A DNA stretch of 64,000 nt from assembly GCA_019828545.1 (NCBI GenBank), contig JACVRA010000172.1:1-64000 (forward strand), written 5' to 3'. The notes under the pieces were generated by a model that was not told the origin of the DNA, made no database searches, and worked only from the letters and a program-made list of their open reading frames with translations. Position 1 is the stretch's first letter, and each line of letters begins with the position of its first letter. This document shows, piece after piece, positions 47,052 to 60,054 of the stretch. Source of the stretch: Paracamarosporium sp. OC-R06-R3 (lineage: Eukaryota > Ascomycota > Dothideomycetes > Pleosporales > Didymosphaeriaceae). A program made the translations under genes and the position numbers.

Positions 47052-48634
47052 GTATGCGCTCGAGGGCTATTGGCGAGGGAGATTGGGAGGACGACAGGAG
47101 ACGACAAATGACAGAACGGGCACGTACGAGGGGGGTCAAAGGCCGGCGCCGAAGGCGAGGCGGAGTGTTGGTTTCTTCTAATCATGTCGCCATGTTCTTG
47201 CGCAGCGCGGTCGGGGAGTCGACATGCAGCGCTATCGCCGCAGAGGCATGCTGGTGCCAGTCGAGTTGGGCGCGGTGCTGGGGTTGCTCCTCGAGGCCAG
47301 GCGTCGTGTATGCGTTGGCAGCGCGTGTATGCTCGGACCAGACGGCGGCGGGCGGCGGGGCTCACGACTCGATCAGGGCGCGCCGAACAACACACTCGTC
47401 TGAGCAGGATGCGATTTGCGGCGGACGCGCACGGTGGCAATGGCGGGCTCTGCAGCAACGAGCAGCGTGTTCGGCGGGTCTGTTGATGTGCGCGATCCTG
47501 TCTTGCAGACCGTGGGACGACGAGGCCCCCGCCGCCCGCCCAATCACGCGCCCATGCAGCCTCTCCCCCAGCTGCCCCCAGCGGCCCTCAGCTGCACAGA
47601 GGCCGTCGTCCTGCTGCAGGCGGCGCTGGTTGGCCGCGTTTCACTCCAAGCGTCCCAGAGGGCGGCGACGGGCCTCCCGCCAGTGGCTCGTGGCCGGGCG
47701 GCCGCGTTGGCGACCCTCCTCGATGCTCCATGGCTTTCCCATCCCCCCTTCTCCACCGCGCAATCGCAATCTCAAAGGTGTCCTTTCAGGCGACTCGTCG
47801 GCTGCGCAACATCAGACGTGACGGCCGTCGAGTGGTTCCGGCGTCTGCCCTCGGCGGAGCCCCTGTCTGCACTGATGCGTTGTCACTCCAAGACCGTCGC
47901 GCATGCAGACCGACATGTCAAAAAGAAGCCTGCGTCAAAATACCGCGTCCCACTGCCTCTCCACTGGCCCATGGAACCGCTGCTATCCCTCTTCATCTCG
48001 GCCTGCAGATCTAGATTGCGCTTAAATTCCACCGCACGCACCGCCGCCCAATGAGCCATACCGCTGCTTTGCCTTCTGCAGCTCAACGTGCGTGAGGCTA
48101 GTGTCGTAGGTTGCATCCCACTGCAAACACATGCAACAGGAATCGTGCAAATGGCGGCATGCAAAGCCCGCCCAGGCTGCTGACGACCGCTGGGGCCCAC
48201 GTTAATTTTGTCGCCTTCGTGTTGTAGGGCTCCTTGTGCTTGTGCGCGCATCCGATCCGGGTGCCTCTTCTGCTCGATTTGTCCAGCGATGCTGCGCAAG
48301 GCTGTACCGGACTGGATGAGGCTGCACACGACCACCATCACCATCAGCCCTGGATAAAAATTCGCCGTAGCAACCCACGGTTCCACGGGTCCTGCCCAGG
48401 AACTCCATCCCGCATGTGCTGTGTTTTGGGTATCCATCCTCCTCACGCGCACGTTGCCCAACGACCGTCGAGCGCAGCATCGCCAAAACAAGCATCAAAC
48501 GACGTTGATCTCCGACCAAGGCCGGCTCATCCTCGCGTGCAAGAACGTCCCAGGCAATTTTCTAGAAATTATTGTATTGGGCTGACATGTCCCGAAGCGC
48601 GCGCTGCACCCCAAGTATAGGCCGTGGCTTTGTT
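47052..48634. other. Intergenic
   Basis: 1.58 kb of GC-rich sequence upstream of the large protein gene and downstream of PPX1. A 275-codon plus-strand ORF (46994-47821) partly overlaps the neighbouring gene and has an Arg/Cys-rich, domain-free translation; I do not accept it as a gene. Confidence 0.5.
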
Positions 48635-49991
48635 TCAAACCATGGCTTCCCTGAGTAATGGCGCGACACGTTTTCGGCTGTGTTGTACTTTGCGCTGCCA
48701 CCACACATTTCTCCAATATCCGTCCCCGTCGTTGTCGTAAGATTTGCCATCCTCATCCTGCCACCTTTCAAGCCCTAGCTCATCGCGCGAATCCGTAGCA
48801 AATTTTTTCGCATTTGCGATACCGGCCTCACCAAACGCCCATAGAAGGAGCTCCCGCTGGAACTGGCCGTCTGCAGAAGTCGACGTGGTCATTACAGCGT
48901 ACATGTCAAGCTCACGCTCTGTGGCAAATGTCCGAAGTGCTTCCAAGAAGGCATCATCCGGAGTCGACGTGTTTGTCTCGTCAGCAGCTTTGTTCCGTAA
49001 AAACCCAAGGTTCTTAACCACTGAGCTGATTCCGAGTTTCTGGCCCTTGTCATCCCACAGCTTGTAATCCTTTCTCAGTATGTCCTGCAGCTGCAGTCCT
49101 CCAATGTCCTTTTTCGCCGAATCTATCTGCTCGTAGAACTTGTTGCGGTCGAAGCCCCCAGCAAACTTTGGACAAGATAGGATCCTGGCTTCGAGGTACT
49201 CGACCGCTTTTCGGTCGTGGTCGGTAGTCTTGGACTTATCTTGGAGATTTGCAGTATCGATGAGAATGCTAGCTATTCCGAGCTGGGCAGCTTCAGCGTC
49301 CCACACCTTGACTACTGAGCTATCGTCCGCTAGGCTGTCTCCTTGCGCATGGGCAGCACCCGACGACATCCCCAAACTTGAAAGCAGATCCCACGATGGT
49401 CGCAAATACTCGGTCACGAGACTAGTGCAGCTGCCGCTTTTCTCGACTATGCGAGGCTCTTCACCGGTCTCCTTTGGTACTTTGCCTTCTTCGTCATGGT
49501 GATCGATGACGCCTCCAACTTTGCTGGCATAGATCTTGCCCAGCTGACCTTGCAAGGCGTTGTGGTCCACCAGGATCCACTTTGTGTTTTCCGGTGGTAG
49601 ATTAGACTTGATAGTGGACAGTTCAGGGAGGTCGTCTAGCGTTAACAGGTGATGAGAGTCTATGTTGGCATGCTTGAACAATTCCAGAAATTCGGGCCGC
49701 AACTGAATGCCTGATCTGGGTATGTTGGTTATCGGAACGTAAAGTGGAGTAAATGCGTTGCGCGGTGGAGTCATGGAACGAATGTATGCGTATCTGGCAC
49801 TGCGGTCAACTACGTGGCTCACTGCCCGGATTCTTGGGCGCGACTGACAGGATCGAGCATGTCATGCTATCCAGATCTGCGCTCTCGTTTCCGATGACAA
49901 AGGTGACCTTTTGGCTCGAATCGATGGCGGCTCGGAGAGCGCTTTGGGCCTGGGCTAGAAAGCCACGCAGAGAGTTCCTAGGCACAGTCAT
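48635..49991 (-). CDS. PPX1: Exopolyphosphatase PPX1 (DHH family)
   Basis: Exons 49991-49849 and 49793-48635, 55-nt intron (GTCAGT, acceptor CCAG), give 433 aa. Exon 1 has the first metal-binding motif GNESADLDSMT; splicing restores ILYAYIRSM. Other DHH-family motifs: VDHNALQGQLG, the name-giving DHH in VIDHHDEEGK, and the C-terminal DHHA2 domain with a KNLGFLRNKAAD-containing region. The layout matches yeast Ppx1, which releases phosphate from the ends of inorganic polyphosphate chains in cytosol and mitochondria. The ATG at 49991 (MTVPRNSLRGF) was preferred to the longer frame from 50075, whose extra residues are not conserved-looking. Divergent from the GPI-protein gene. Confidence 0.93.
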
Positions 49992-51026
49992 GTTGCAGGT
50001 GATTGCAGTTAGAGTTGAGAACGGTGTCACAGTGTACACGTCTGGTGTACAAGAGGCGGCCAGATTTGTGTACAAGGATGACGTAAAGGCGCGCGTAACC
50101 CTTTTCGGATCCTGCGAATCTCTCTACAATATCAAGTCTTTGCCATGCTCGAGGCTAGAATATACTCGTAGTGTATCTGAATACGTGCTGGGCATGTGTT
50201 GGTACTAGAGGTAAGCAAGTTGATTATACAAAAGTAGATTGTTGAGTATGAGGGTAACGGAGGATCTGGGCAGATGGGAAACCCGAAAAGGACTAGGTTT
50301 TCCCTAACAGAGCAAGTGGGCTCTTTTCATCACGCCCCATAGCAGACGCCTTTGCAACACCATCTACTCAGGCGCCCGGGTAGTCCAGGACGCCCAGGTA
50401 GCCCAGGAGTCACCGTTCGCTGCTATATTCGATGCCGCATGTTACGTTACCCCCCTTTGAACTCTCTTGTTGGATGCAGGAACTTGTTCTTGACACGTGA
50501 TAGTGGTACCTGGGCTGACTACCGGCACTGCGGCAGGCAGATTCGATCGGCGGCGTCCATCTTGGTGAAACCAAGCACCTGCCAATTATCCTTTCGGCCC
50601 CATATAAGCTTGAGGCTTAGGCCACGTTCTTAGCCGCCCAGAACAGCGTGCTAAAGCTCCGAGCCTCGTTCACTCCTTCGCCCCGCAGGCTGAAAAGACA
50701 TGGGGCGGCCCGAAGCGGGCCAGTCAACGGCCAACACCATCCATCTCGTGCGAATCTGGTGAAGCCTGTCGGGGCCGTGTCTCGTGGTTGGCCAGTTATT
50801 CAGGGCAAGGCTGACCATTTCATCGCTCAGCCCCTATAACGGCCAAGGCGCATAGCGAAAATTCCCCAGACGGGAGCAGCCCAGTCTAAAATGCCACATG
50901 CCAAGGCTACAGTATGACAATCACTGGGGCCATCTTCTAAGCTTCTGAGATTGCGAGCAGGGCTCCTCGATGCATGGGATATATTGCCCGCATGCGCAGT
51001 CACTCTGCGTTTGGTAGGGTGAAGGC
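49992..51026. promoter_or_regulatory. Divergent promoter region, PPX1/GPI protein
   Basis: 1.04 kb between divergent genes. Includes short imperfect CCAGGTAG/CCCGGGTAG-like direct repeats at about 50370-50412. No gene or defined site. Confidence 0.45.
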
Positions 51027-54000
51027 ATGTTCTTTCTTCGTTGCGTCGCCCTTATCGGGCTTGCCACTGCACAGAGCTTCAACAACGCCTCGAGCACGCG
51101 TGTCACTCTGTCGACATCCCTCAGCTCGACAATCACCCCGTCTCCGTCAAGGACGCTCAACTCCTCCTCTTCCGAAGGTACAATGGTCCAGAGTCTCTTC
51201 GAGTCTTTTCGCTGATGAACATGCGAAGGGTACATAGCGTCGTGCAACCGCGCCTGGCAATCGCATAAATCCAATCTCAAGTTCGCCTACGAGATCGTAA
51301 CAGTCGCGACCATTACAGGGCCTCCGATCATCTCCACGACCTACCTAGGAGTCCAGTCATGCTCGTCTTACTGCGGAAGCATCTGCTATGCAGGTAACAA
51401 GACCGTAACCAGCACTGCTCTCATCACTGAGACATACCCGAATATTCAGTATTCCGAGGTGACTCGACTCACTTACTCTGGAGCTGCACCCAACTGCACA
51501 ATACCCGCAACAGACTGCCGGGGGCTATGGAGCTCATACACGTCCGCCCAGTCTGTGTGGGAAAGCGAGCTCAGCAATCCACCTGCAACAAGAACCGTGA
51601 TCCCGCCCGAACCTGTAACACCGGGCTGCACCGTCGGTTGCACGCGAACAACTTGTGCTTTCGGTGGAGGCGACAAAGGCATACTACCTACACCAGGCAT
51701 AATAGAGCGCTACTACAACAGCCTGCAGTTGTATTATTTCCCAGAGACCAGAAATGTGTCTCGGGATATGTGCGCCGACAGGCCGACCCAGGCGCCTGTG
51801 CCTATCCCTACCGGCTCCCTCACCAGTGCGTATCCCACACATGTATGTAGAGCTCGATGCTGACCAACATTATAGGCTATATTCCTACTACTACTGATGG
51901 TTTTGTTATCGTGGATGGGAAGACGTTCTACAAAGGCAATGTGAGTAGACCGGTTTGCACAAAACTACGAACTTCCCTAACCACGCCTGCATCATAGGTG
52001 TACGTCTCCATATCGCAGATGGAGGTGTTCGATAATTGCGGTTGGTCTACTGTAATGGAGGACGTCGCGTTCCCTGTCCCTTCCAGCGAAGTCTATTCTG
52101 AGCGAGCCGATGTTGCTATTAATTCGAGGTTCTATGATGTTAACTGGGCAGACTGTGAGTACAACCTCCCAATTGTAAACGCCTAATAACCATTCACTTA
52201 CACTACATTACAGTCCAAGAGCCTATTCCGTACAGGTAGAAAACGCGTATCCCCTCTTCAAGATATGATCTGACTTGATATAGTGCCTACGCAGGTGGTC
52301 TGAGTCGAACCTTCTCGACAATAGCTCCAGGATTCGTTAGCAACAGCGCAGAGTATTGCAAAACAGCCATTTGCGAATCAAAAGTAGTCTACCCAGAGAG
52401 CTTCAATCCCTGGATTGTCCTTCCACAGGCGGTCAAGAACGTGGATCCCAGCTTCGCAGACTGCGATATCCCCTACGACCTCGCTTTCTTCGACCCTCCT
52501 ATTGCTCTTCACGGCGCGCCCAACTTCCTCACCTCGGCTTCGCCTGACCCTGTGACCACTCCAGCAGAGCCAGCCAGCTCGGTGAGCGCGTTGCCAGTTG
52601 AGACCTCGCAACCTACCCCGACGTCCGACCCGAGTCCCCCCAGTCAACCATCCGCTTCGGACTCTCCGTCTAACGAGCCGAGCGCCTCTGCCCAACCGCC
52701 CGCTTCGGATCCTGTCTCTGCGGACCCGCCCCCAAGCGAGCCGACGCCGACTGATCCTGCCGCAAGCGTACCCGCTCCGGCTGATCCTCCCGTCTCCAAC
52801 GATCCACCCGTAGTTGATCCAGCACCCACCGGCAGCGCATCGCCAAACGATCCTCCTTCTAATGATCCCACCCCCAGCGGCCAAGTACCTGGCAATCCTG
52901 CGACAAGTCAGCCAGCACCGGCCGATCCTGGGGCAAGTGGCCTTCCATCTGACCCCGGAGCAAGTGGACTCCCAGCCGACCCTGGCGCAAGTGGCGTCCC
53001 GTCCGACCCAGGTGCAAGTGGTGTTCCATCCGATCCTGGAGCAAGTGGTGTACCATCGAACCCTGGAGCAAGTAATCTTCCATCGAACCCTGGTGCGAGC
53101 AATGTCCCATCGAACCCTGGCGCGAGCAACATCCCATCGAACCCTGGCGCAAGCAATATCCCGTCTAATCCTGGGGCAAGTAACATCCCGTCTAACCCTG
53201 GAGCAAGTAACCTCCCGAACGGTCCTGGATCTGGAGCTCCCAACCTTCCTCTTCCTACCGCAAATGGCAACACTCCAGGTGCATCTCAGACAAGGGCCCC
53301 CGCCGAGGCTTCAAGACCACATATAACCGCGGGACCTACTGTCATCCCTGTTGCTCCAGATGGGCAAGGTCTAGTTATCCATTCCCCTACTACCATCGCT
53401 CCCTCTGGCTCTGCGGTAATTGGCAGCACAACAGTTCATCTAGAATCTGGCGTTCTGACCTTTATCTCTTCTGGTGGAACCTCTTCTATGACTTTGGCAG
53501 CCCCAAGCCAGAATGGAGTTGGCACGGTTGTCGGGCTTGGAAATGGAGGAGTCTTTACGATCACAACAGCTGGTGGTTCTCTGGTGTTCGATGTGGAAAC
53601 CACTATCGAGAATGGGGACCCGGCACAGACGGTGGGAGGCGTGGTCGTGACCGTGGGGAGCGATGGCATCCTCATCAGCAATCCAGCGAACGGAGAGCAA
53701 ACGTCTGTTGCTTTCACAGATGTTGAGGGTATCTCCACCGAACAAGACGAGAGTTTCCAAGCTGCCGCATTTACTGCTGCAGCTTCCAACGTAGCATCTG
53801 CCGTAGCGTCTGCGTACAACACTGGAGACGCTACGGCAGAGTCTGAGAGCGGGTCGCCCACGAGCATCGGGGGCTCAGCAAAATCAAGTGCAAGTGAGAG
53901 TGGATCGGCCAACCCATCGACTACATTGTCGGCGTCTAACACACCCTCTGGAGGCTCGAGCAGTAGTGAAACGGGTGTTTCATCGAGCCCAACAAACATC

Positions 54001-54084
54001 ATTAATGAGGGAGCAGCGCCGTCGTCATACGTTCCATGGTATGTTGGAATCATTTCGATGTGCATAGTTGCGTTGCATCTGTAA
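51027..54084 (+). CDS. Secreted, GPI-anchored Ser/Thr/Pro-rich cell-surface protein with tandem repeats
   Basis: Six exons (51027-51177, 51229-51825, 51876-51940, 51998-52154, 52214-52235, 52284-54084; introns 48-59 nt, one exon of only 22 nt) give 930 aa. The first 16 residues are a signal peptide (MFFLRCVALIGLATAQ). The N-terminal 350 residues carry spaced Cys (CSSYCGSIC, GCTVGCTRTTC) and may form a folded extracellular domain. A Pro/Ser linker leads to eleven tandem copies of a 9-residue repeat (GASGVPSDP to GASNIPSNP). A beta-rich segment (VIHSPTTIAPSGSAVIGST) and a Ser-rich stalk follow. The C-terminus ends in a hydrophobic tail after small residues (YVPWYVGIISMCIVALHL), the pattern of a GPI-attachment signal. 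Likely a cell-wall adhesin or structural mannoprotein; ligand unknown. Convergent with the GH95 gene, 29 bp apart. Confidence 0.85.
52930..53226 (+). repeat. 27-bp minisatellite, eleven coding copies
   Basis: Eleven consecutive 27-bp units encode 9-residue repeats (GASxxPSxP). Early copies have G and D, later copies N at two positions, suggesting stepwise local duplication from two sub-types. Confidence 0.92.
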
Positions 54085-54113
54085 ATATACCACCATAAAT
54101 TAATCTTTAATAC

Positions 54114-56575
54114 TTATTTCAACGTAACTTGATACGTCTTTCCCTTTACCGTCTCCACACCACCATCATACGCCTGCCCGTCTACCTCAATATCTTCCCC
54201 ATCCCCCACTCTAACTTTCAAACTCCCTCCACTCCTCGACAACACACTCGCCTTAACCAATTTCCCCCCATCCCACTCAATCTCAACCTCAAAATTCCCC
54301 CTCGCAACCAAACCCCTCACACTCCCCTTCGGCACCGCCCCCGGCAACGCAGGCAAAATATGCACAACACCCGCATGACTCTGCAACAACATCTCCACGA
54401 CACCACTCGCAAGCCCAAAGTTCCCATCTATCTGAAACGTCCACTTATCCACGCCCTTACTATTCCCCGAGTCGGTATTATACAAGCTATTATCAGGCGG
54501 AAACACAGCATACCACTTCACGAGCTGCTCCCACGCGTCGTCACCACGAAGCGCCCGCGCAAACTGGTTGATCAACCACGTGCGCGACCACCCCGTTCCA
54601 CCAGACCCATGCGACACCCGCCGATCAAGAAGGACCTCCGCCGCCGCAAAAAGCGTGCTGTTTACCAGCGGGGCAAATGCGCGACCGGGACTGAGTGCGA
54701 ACAGCGGAGAGAGATGTTTCTGTCCCACAGCCGACTCCGTGTATTCGCTCCTCCACTCGAGGATTTGTCCCAATGACCCGATCTGCTGCGGCAAGATGGT
54801 GGGCAGGAAGTCTCTCGCGGCGCGCACATCGGGGTCTGTGTCAGGGATGCCTAGCTCTGCCGCTGCTTCTAGTAACCCCTTGAATACTTCCTCCATGAGC
54901 TGGCCGTCCATCGCGGGATTGATGTCCACGGCTTCTTTCGCCCCGGATACCGTCCAGTTGGCAGGTACCTTGAAGTTGTTCTCCGGGCTAAGACTCGGGC
55001 CCGTGACGTTGTGCCCGGCGTGCTCGAACGTGTAGCATTCGTAGAAGGTGGCGGCTTCCGTGAGGAACGGGTAGACGACGTCTTGCAGGAAGGTTTTGTC
55101 CTGTGTGAAGCGGTAGTGGTCGATTGCTTGCCAGCCCAGCCACGCAGAGCCCATGGGCCACAGCGAGGAAGACGTGTAGTTGTCTGTTGGCGCGGCGTCG
55201 CCCCAGAGGTCGAGGTTGTGGTGGAAGACGGTGCCTTCGCAGCCGTACATGCGCTTCGCGACGTCCTGTCCGCGCGGTATGGCTACCTGCACGAGATCGT
55301 ATAATGGGAGTTCGGTGTCGATCATGTTGGTTGGGCCGGCGATCCAGTAGTTCATTTCGATGTTGATGTTGATGGTGTATTTGCCGCCCCAGGGGGCGCT
55401 GGTGTCGTTGTTCCAGATGCCTTGGAGGTTTGCTGGGAGAGCGACTGTTGCGTCTCGGCTGGGGCGCGAGGACCCGGCGAGGAGGTGCCGGGCGAAGTTG
55501 AAGAGGAGAGTGACGAATTGGATGTCTTCGAGTCCTGTGCGTGCTTTGGAGATGCGCTGATCGGTTGGGAGAGATGCGGTACCATCGGGTGAGGTCCCTA
55601 GATCAAGGTCTACACGGCCAAGAAGTTCACTGGAATCTGCGAGGGCTTCTTTGCGAGTCTCTTCGTAGCCTTTTACGACTGCTGCGTCTATCTTGCGTTG
55701 CACCTCGGCTTCCCACGCATCTCTTGTTGGATATCGGTAGTTTGTCTCTGCGTCGAAGAACAAGTCTACCGTGGTCGCATTGCTGATGATCAAGTTTGCG
55801 CCAGACGCCTTCACACTTGCACCACTATCTGGAACAAACCGTGCTTTGCCTGTCCATAAGATTGGGTCTGTTGACTGGCCGCTCGACCCACGAAGAGTCA
55901 CCGTCGTTTCATTTGCAGACGCAGTGACAGTTTTGCTAACCTTACCGCTCATAGTAATATTCATACTGAGCGCGCCCTCCTTGCTGCTGCTGAACCGCGA
56001 CAAAAGAACTCCTGCCGGATAGCTCGCAACATAATCTCTCCTATAATTCAAATCAGATATGCAAACATCGTAGATCAGATTGTATCCACATACGTATAAG
56101 TAACGCCCCCATAAGTGTATTCCACACCCGCACTCCCATCCTTCGTATCCAGCCAGCGCACGTAATCACTTACATTCTTCCCCCCATGTCCGAAGTCAAT
56201 CTCAATATTTCCAAAATACGAGTACGCGCTTTCAGAGGTAATACTGCTCATCATCGTCCGATGCGCATACTCCCGCCCTTCAGTCATCTGACCATCGAGA
56301 AGCATCTGGCGCACCTTAGGCAGCGCCTCCAGCGACGAGTCAGCTACCCGATCTACGAAGGGTTTCGTCCATATTGAGTCCTCATTGATGTTGATGAAGT
56401 CGTTCAAAGTGCCGTATATGGAGGCTGCAAGTCGGCCGTTGCCGATTGGGAGGGACGTGTGGAAGTAGGAACTTGAGCCTGGGGCTGTGAACCAGACGTG
56501 GCGGCTGCCATCGATGGTAGGGGCGGCTTGTGCTAGAGATCCCAAGAGGGCTAGTAGAGGAGCTTGCTTTCTCAT
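54114..56575 (-). CDS. GH95 alpha-L-fucosidase, secreted
   Basis: Exons 56575-56094 and 56040-54114, one 53-nt intron (GTATGT to TATAG), give 802 aa. Signal peptide MRKQAPLLALLGSLAQAAP. The mature protein begins with WFTAPGSSSYFHTSLPIGNG and NINEDSIWT, typical of the GH95 N-terminal domain, and the central (alpha/alpha)6 barrel includes LQGIWNNDTSAPWGGKYTIN, INIEMNYWIAGPTN, LDLWGDAAPT and GGTGWSRTWLINQFARALRG. These are strong GH95 blocks (catalytic residues lie in the NIEMNYW and WGD regions). The family removes alpha-1,2-linked fucose (or galactose) from plant xyloglucan and glycans. Extracellular role in plant-polymer breakdown is likely. Length matches the family. Confidence 0.94.
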
Positions 56576-57434
56576 GATGGGATTTATACAACACTAAAAA
56601 GCTATGAAGGAAAGGAATGAAGCTGGTTCACGATTCAGGTAGAAAGTGACATTTTATCAGATACAGCTGCATCGGTTAACATTTGCACACGGTAGATTTG
56701 GATCAGTTCCGGTGGCATTATAGCATTCGACTTGCATTCGGACTATCATCAACGCGGTGACATTCTGATTTCCTGGATTTTCTCTTTACGGCGACGATGT
56801 TCTGTCTTTTGATGTTCAGTTGGTTTTAATTCGCGGAATTGGGATCTCCGTCGAAGCGAGGCCATGATTCTGCCGTCGTGTTCCCCTCATTGTGGTGGGG
56901 TAACTTGCCAAAGTCGAAATGCTGAAGGAAAATCCGGGGAAATGCCAGAATAGTTCGTGTGTTGTTAGTATTCTGATGCATCATTTAGTAGGGACTCGGA
57001 TACAATGAGTTATTTGCGTTGTGTGTGCAAGATACTGTCTGCTGTTTCGAACCAGGAGAGTTCAAGGAGCAAGTATGAACAATATTCATCTGTATCATTT
57101 GCGACTAGATCATTTCATTTTTAGCTGCATGATATGAATCGCTGCCTTACATCTACGCGACGAAGGTGGGAAAATGTGATCACGATGTTAAGTCGATAGG
57201 ACAATGCAACAGTGCAATACTCAGGTTTGAATGACATTGCCTTTTATACTAAACAACATGCTACGTCACGATGTACAACAGTCAACTATCCAATAAGAGT
57301 ATACCTATCTATCTTTCCCGTATATATCCATGTAACGTGCGTATGTATAAGACTATGCATTAAACTGTCCAACGCTCGGAACGATGGTACTTCAAACGAA
57401 CACTTGATTCAATGTACTCTGTGCGCGGATTAGT
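56576..57434. other. AT-rich intergenic, GH95 promoter
   Basis: 859 bp, AT-rich. Contains the GH95 promoter and the 3' flank of the amine oxidase gene. No gene or clear element. Confidence 0.5.
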
Positions 57435-60054
57435 CTACAACTTCATTATGCGAACAAATTGTCGACTCACCAAATCAACCGAGCAGTTTGCGACCTGGGC
57501 ACCAAACGTCTTGACCTCTCCCGAAGTATGATTCACCCTAACCTGCTGACTCGTCTGTATCGAAGGGTCGTTCAAGAGATAATTGATCGGTTCTAGGCGC
57601 ATAGCGGAGTGCGCTGATGTCATAAGGGTGTTTGGACTGAGTGGTCAGTTAACTCCACATGAACGCACGTGTGCATGTCGCCTTACAGATCTCCGGTGTG
57701 TGGGACATGATGCATTCCCAGGTTGAACCAAAGGACCCTTTGAGATGTGATCAGCAAAATCAAGGCAAGGAATGCGATCAGGCTTACAGGTCCTCTTGCT
57801 CCAGGCTCTCGCCATCGAGAAACTTTGAGAAGTCAACAAGCGGATCTTCCACATCATAGAGATTAGCCCAGTCAGCAGCTCTAGCCTCGGTATCCTTCTG
57901 TTTTGTGACGAAAAGGTCTGCTGTCGCAAAATGGATAGCTTTGCCACCATTCGATGAATCTTTCACGGTGAGATGGGTGGTACCGGCAGCTTGAAGGTTT
58001 AGCGTTGATCTAGAGCGTAATGTCTGGGTCGATAACTCACAGCGCTTCACCCTGTAACCGGGATATTCTCCGTATTTATTTGGCGAACCCTTGTTTACGA
58101 TGGCATATATTGCTGCGTCGTTGACTGGCCATGTAATACTCGAATCCTTTTCATTCGTTATGAAGCCCTTCTCAAGCTTCATTGTATTCCGAGATCGTCC
58201 CCCTGACCATGGATATTCGACTGTTGCCGGCACAACCTCTACCTTCTGCACACTGTTCTCTTGTCCAAGAATATCAAGATCTACTTTGAATGTCATGACG
58301 TGGTCATGGAGAGATCCAGAAAGAGAATCATGGATTTTGAACCCGTATTCATCGTTATCAGCGATGTATGCGGCTGATATGTACCCTGAAGCACGCACAG
58401 AAACCTCAATGGATCCGTCGTAGAAGAAGTTGTAGTCGAAAAGGTAATCATAATTGCCTACGGTGGCGATCCAGCGGATTGTAAAGACGACGTTTCTGGC
58501 AACGCTAGTATAATTCTGACCAACGGCAAAATGCCTCCGAATAGGGTAGTTCGCATCGGCTTCGAACAGGCAGATTGCATCTGGTACCCTAAGGTGTTAT
58601 AAGAGTTAATACTTGATCTTTTGTAGAATATTCTCTTGGATAACATACGCGGCATCCAAATATGTTGCATGACTGGGACAGTCATGGCCCTTCACCAGCG
58701 ATACCATCGAATTGCCCATCCCTCCAAAGGTGTCGAAGTAGAGCGTCTCAGACATGACAGGATCGATTCCTGCGTAATGCGCCATTGCTTCCTGGAGAGC
58801 AAGCTCGTAAATGATGCGTTGCTTTTTGAAGTGCACATCATATAAGGAGAGGCCTTGTTCAGGAAAAGTCGCCAGGTAAAACTCAAAATCCATCCATGTG
58901 ACGAAGTTCTCCTTGATATCCACGGCAAAGCGTCTGCTACCTTCTGGCACTGTGATTGGCGGTGGCAGGTCGTCCAAGGGTAGTTCGCCTTGCTTGTCAG
59001 TCGACGTCCAAGTACCGTCAACATTCGGTTCCGGCTTTTCGAAGCCTGACGAATATACTACTTTTTTGAATTCTTCTGTGCTCTGGTAGTATACTCCATG
59101 ATAGTACCAACCAGTCACTTTCCACTCTTGCCATCGTGGGCTAGTTAAGTCCACGTGGAAGAATACACCAAGAGGCCTATCATTACTTGTTAGACGACTC
59201 GAAAGTTTTCAATGTGTCTAAACCCACAGCACAGTAGGGCTATCGAAGCCAGAAGTTGGAGGGCTTAACAGTGTTGCCCATAATGTCTGGGTACCGTCTT
59301 CTTCATACAATATATTGCCAAGACGTGGTGCGACACCGCCTTCTAATATAGTCTTCCGGCCGTTAGTTGCATTCTATAAGCACATTGTTGAACTGACCGA
59401 ATTCCAAATCCGCTTCGTGATCTCTGCAATCTCATCACTGAGCGCCGCTACCCATTCATCGGTACTGTCGATAGCGTAAGGATACGGAGACCTGCTTTTT
59501 CCCGGCTGCTTATTGTTGAAAGGGAAGGTGAGTGGTACAACTGCTGTAGAGTTTGTGGCTGGTAAAGGTCCCACTAAGTATTCTTGACGGAATGGTCCCT
59601 CGCGTGAAGTATATAACACAGTAGCGCGAGCATAGCGGCCCGGTTCATCTCCATAGCCGTCAAAAAAAGGAAGAACGTCAGACTTGTTCGGTTGGAGTAG
59701 ACTAACGGCGTTTACAGCCAGCCTACGCTTGTGTGAGCTTTCGGGCGTTTTATCTTTGTACGATCATCCCATACGCTATGGTGTCCGTTGTGCTAAGAGA
59801 ACATTAGTAAAGATTCCACTTCTCGCCGCTGCTCTTTCGTTCACTCACTTTGGTGCTGGATTGGAATTGATCTGTAGCTTTTGAGAGACAACCTCGGAGA
59901 CGCTCGCCTTCTCATCGACAGAAAGTGGCTGCCAAACATTTCTTCGACGCGCAGATGCAGCAGGCTGATCGCTTGAACATTGTGTGCAATCTTGAATAGT
60001 ACCCTGCAATAAAGCCGCTACACTCAACGTTCTAATTAAAGCGAAGTACTTCAT
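57435..60054 (-). CDS. Secreted copper amine oxidase
   Basis: Eight exons: 60054-59849, 59792-59775, 59722-59398, 59352-59228, 59176-58649, 58588-57788, 57737-57687, 57636-57435 (751 aa). A hydrophobic N-terminus (MKYFALIRTLSVAALLQG) is a probable signal peptide. Exon 2 is a microexon of 18 nt, needed to join NPAPNTTDTIA to LAVNAVSLLQPNKSDVL. The cofactor motif T-x-x-N-Y-D/E is present as TVGNYDY, the Tyr being the precursor of topaquinone. Copper His ligands are visible in HDHV and, near the C-terminus, GMHHVPHTGDL. The catalytic-base region contains LYFDTFGGMGNSM. It oxidises primary amines to aldehydes with release of hydrogen peroxide and ammonia. The extreme C-terminus is uncertain: a GTGAGT at 57470 could splice into a longer tail. 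Divergent from the GFA gene. Confidence 0.9.

Noticed and set aside
46994..47821. 275-codon plus-strand ORF
   Set aside because: Overlaps the start of the 1744-aa gene on the other strand; Arg/Cys/Ser-rich translation without a domain or plausible splice signals.
52930..53226. Possible CRISPR array because of regular 27-bp units
   Set aside because: Units are contiguous with no spacers, lie within an open frame and encode a 9-residue protein repeat in a eukaryotic gene.
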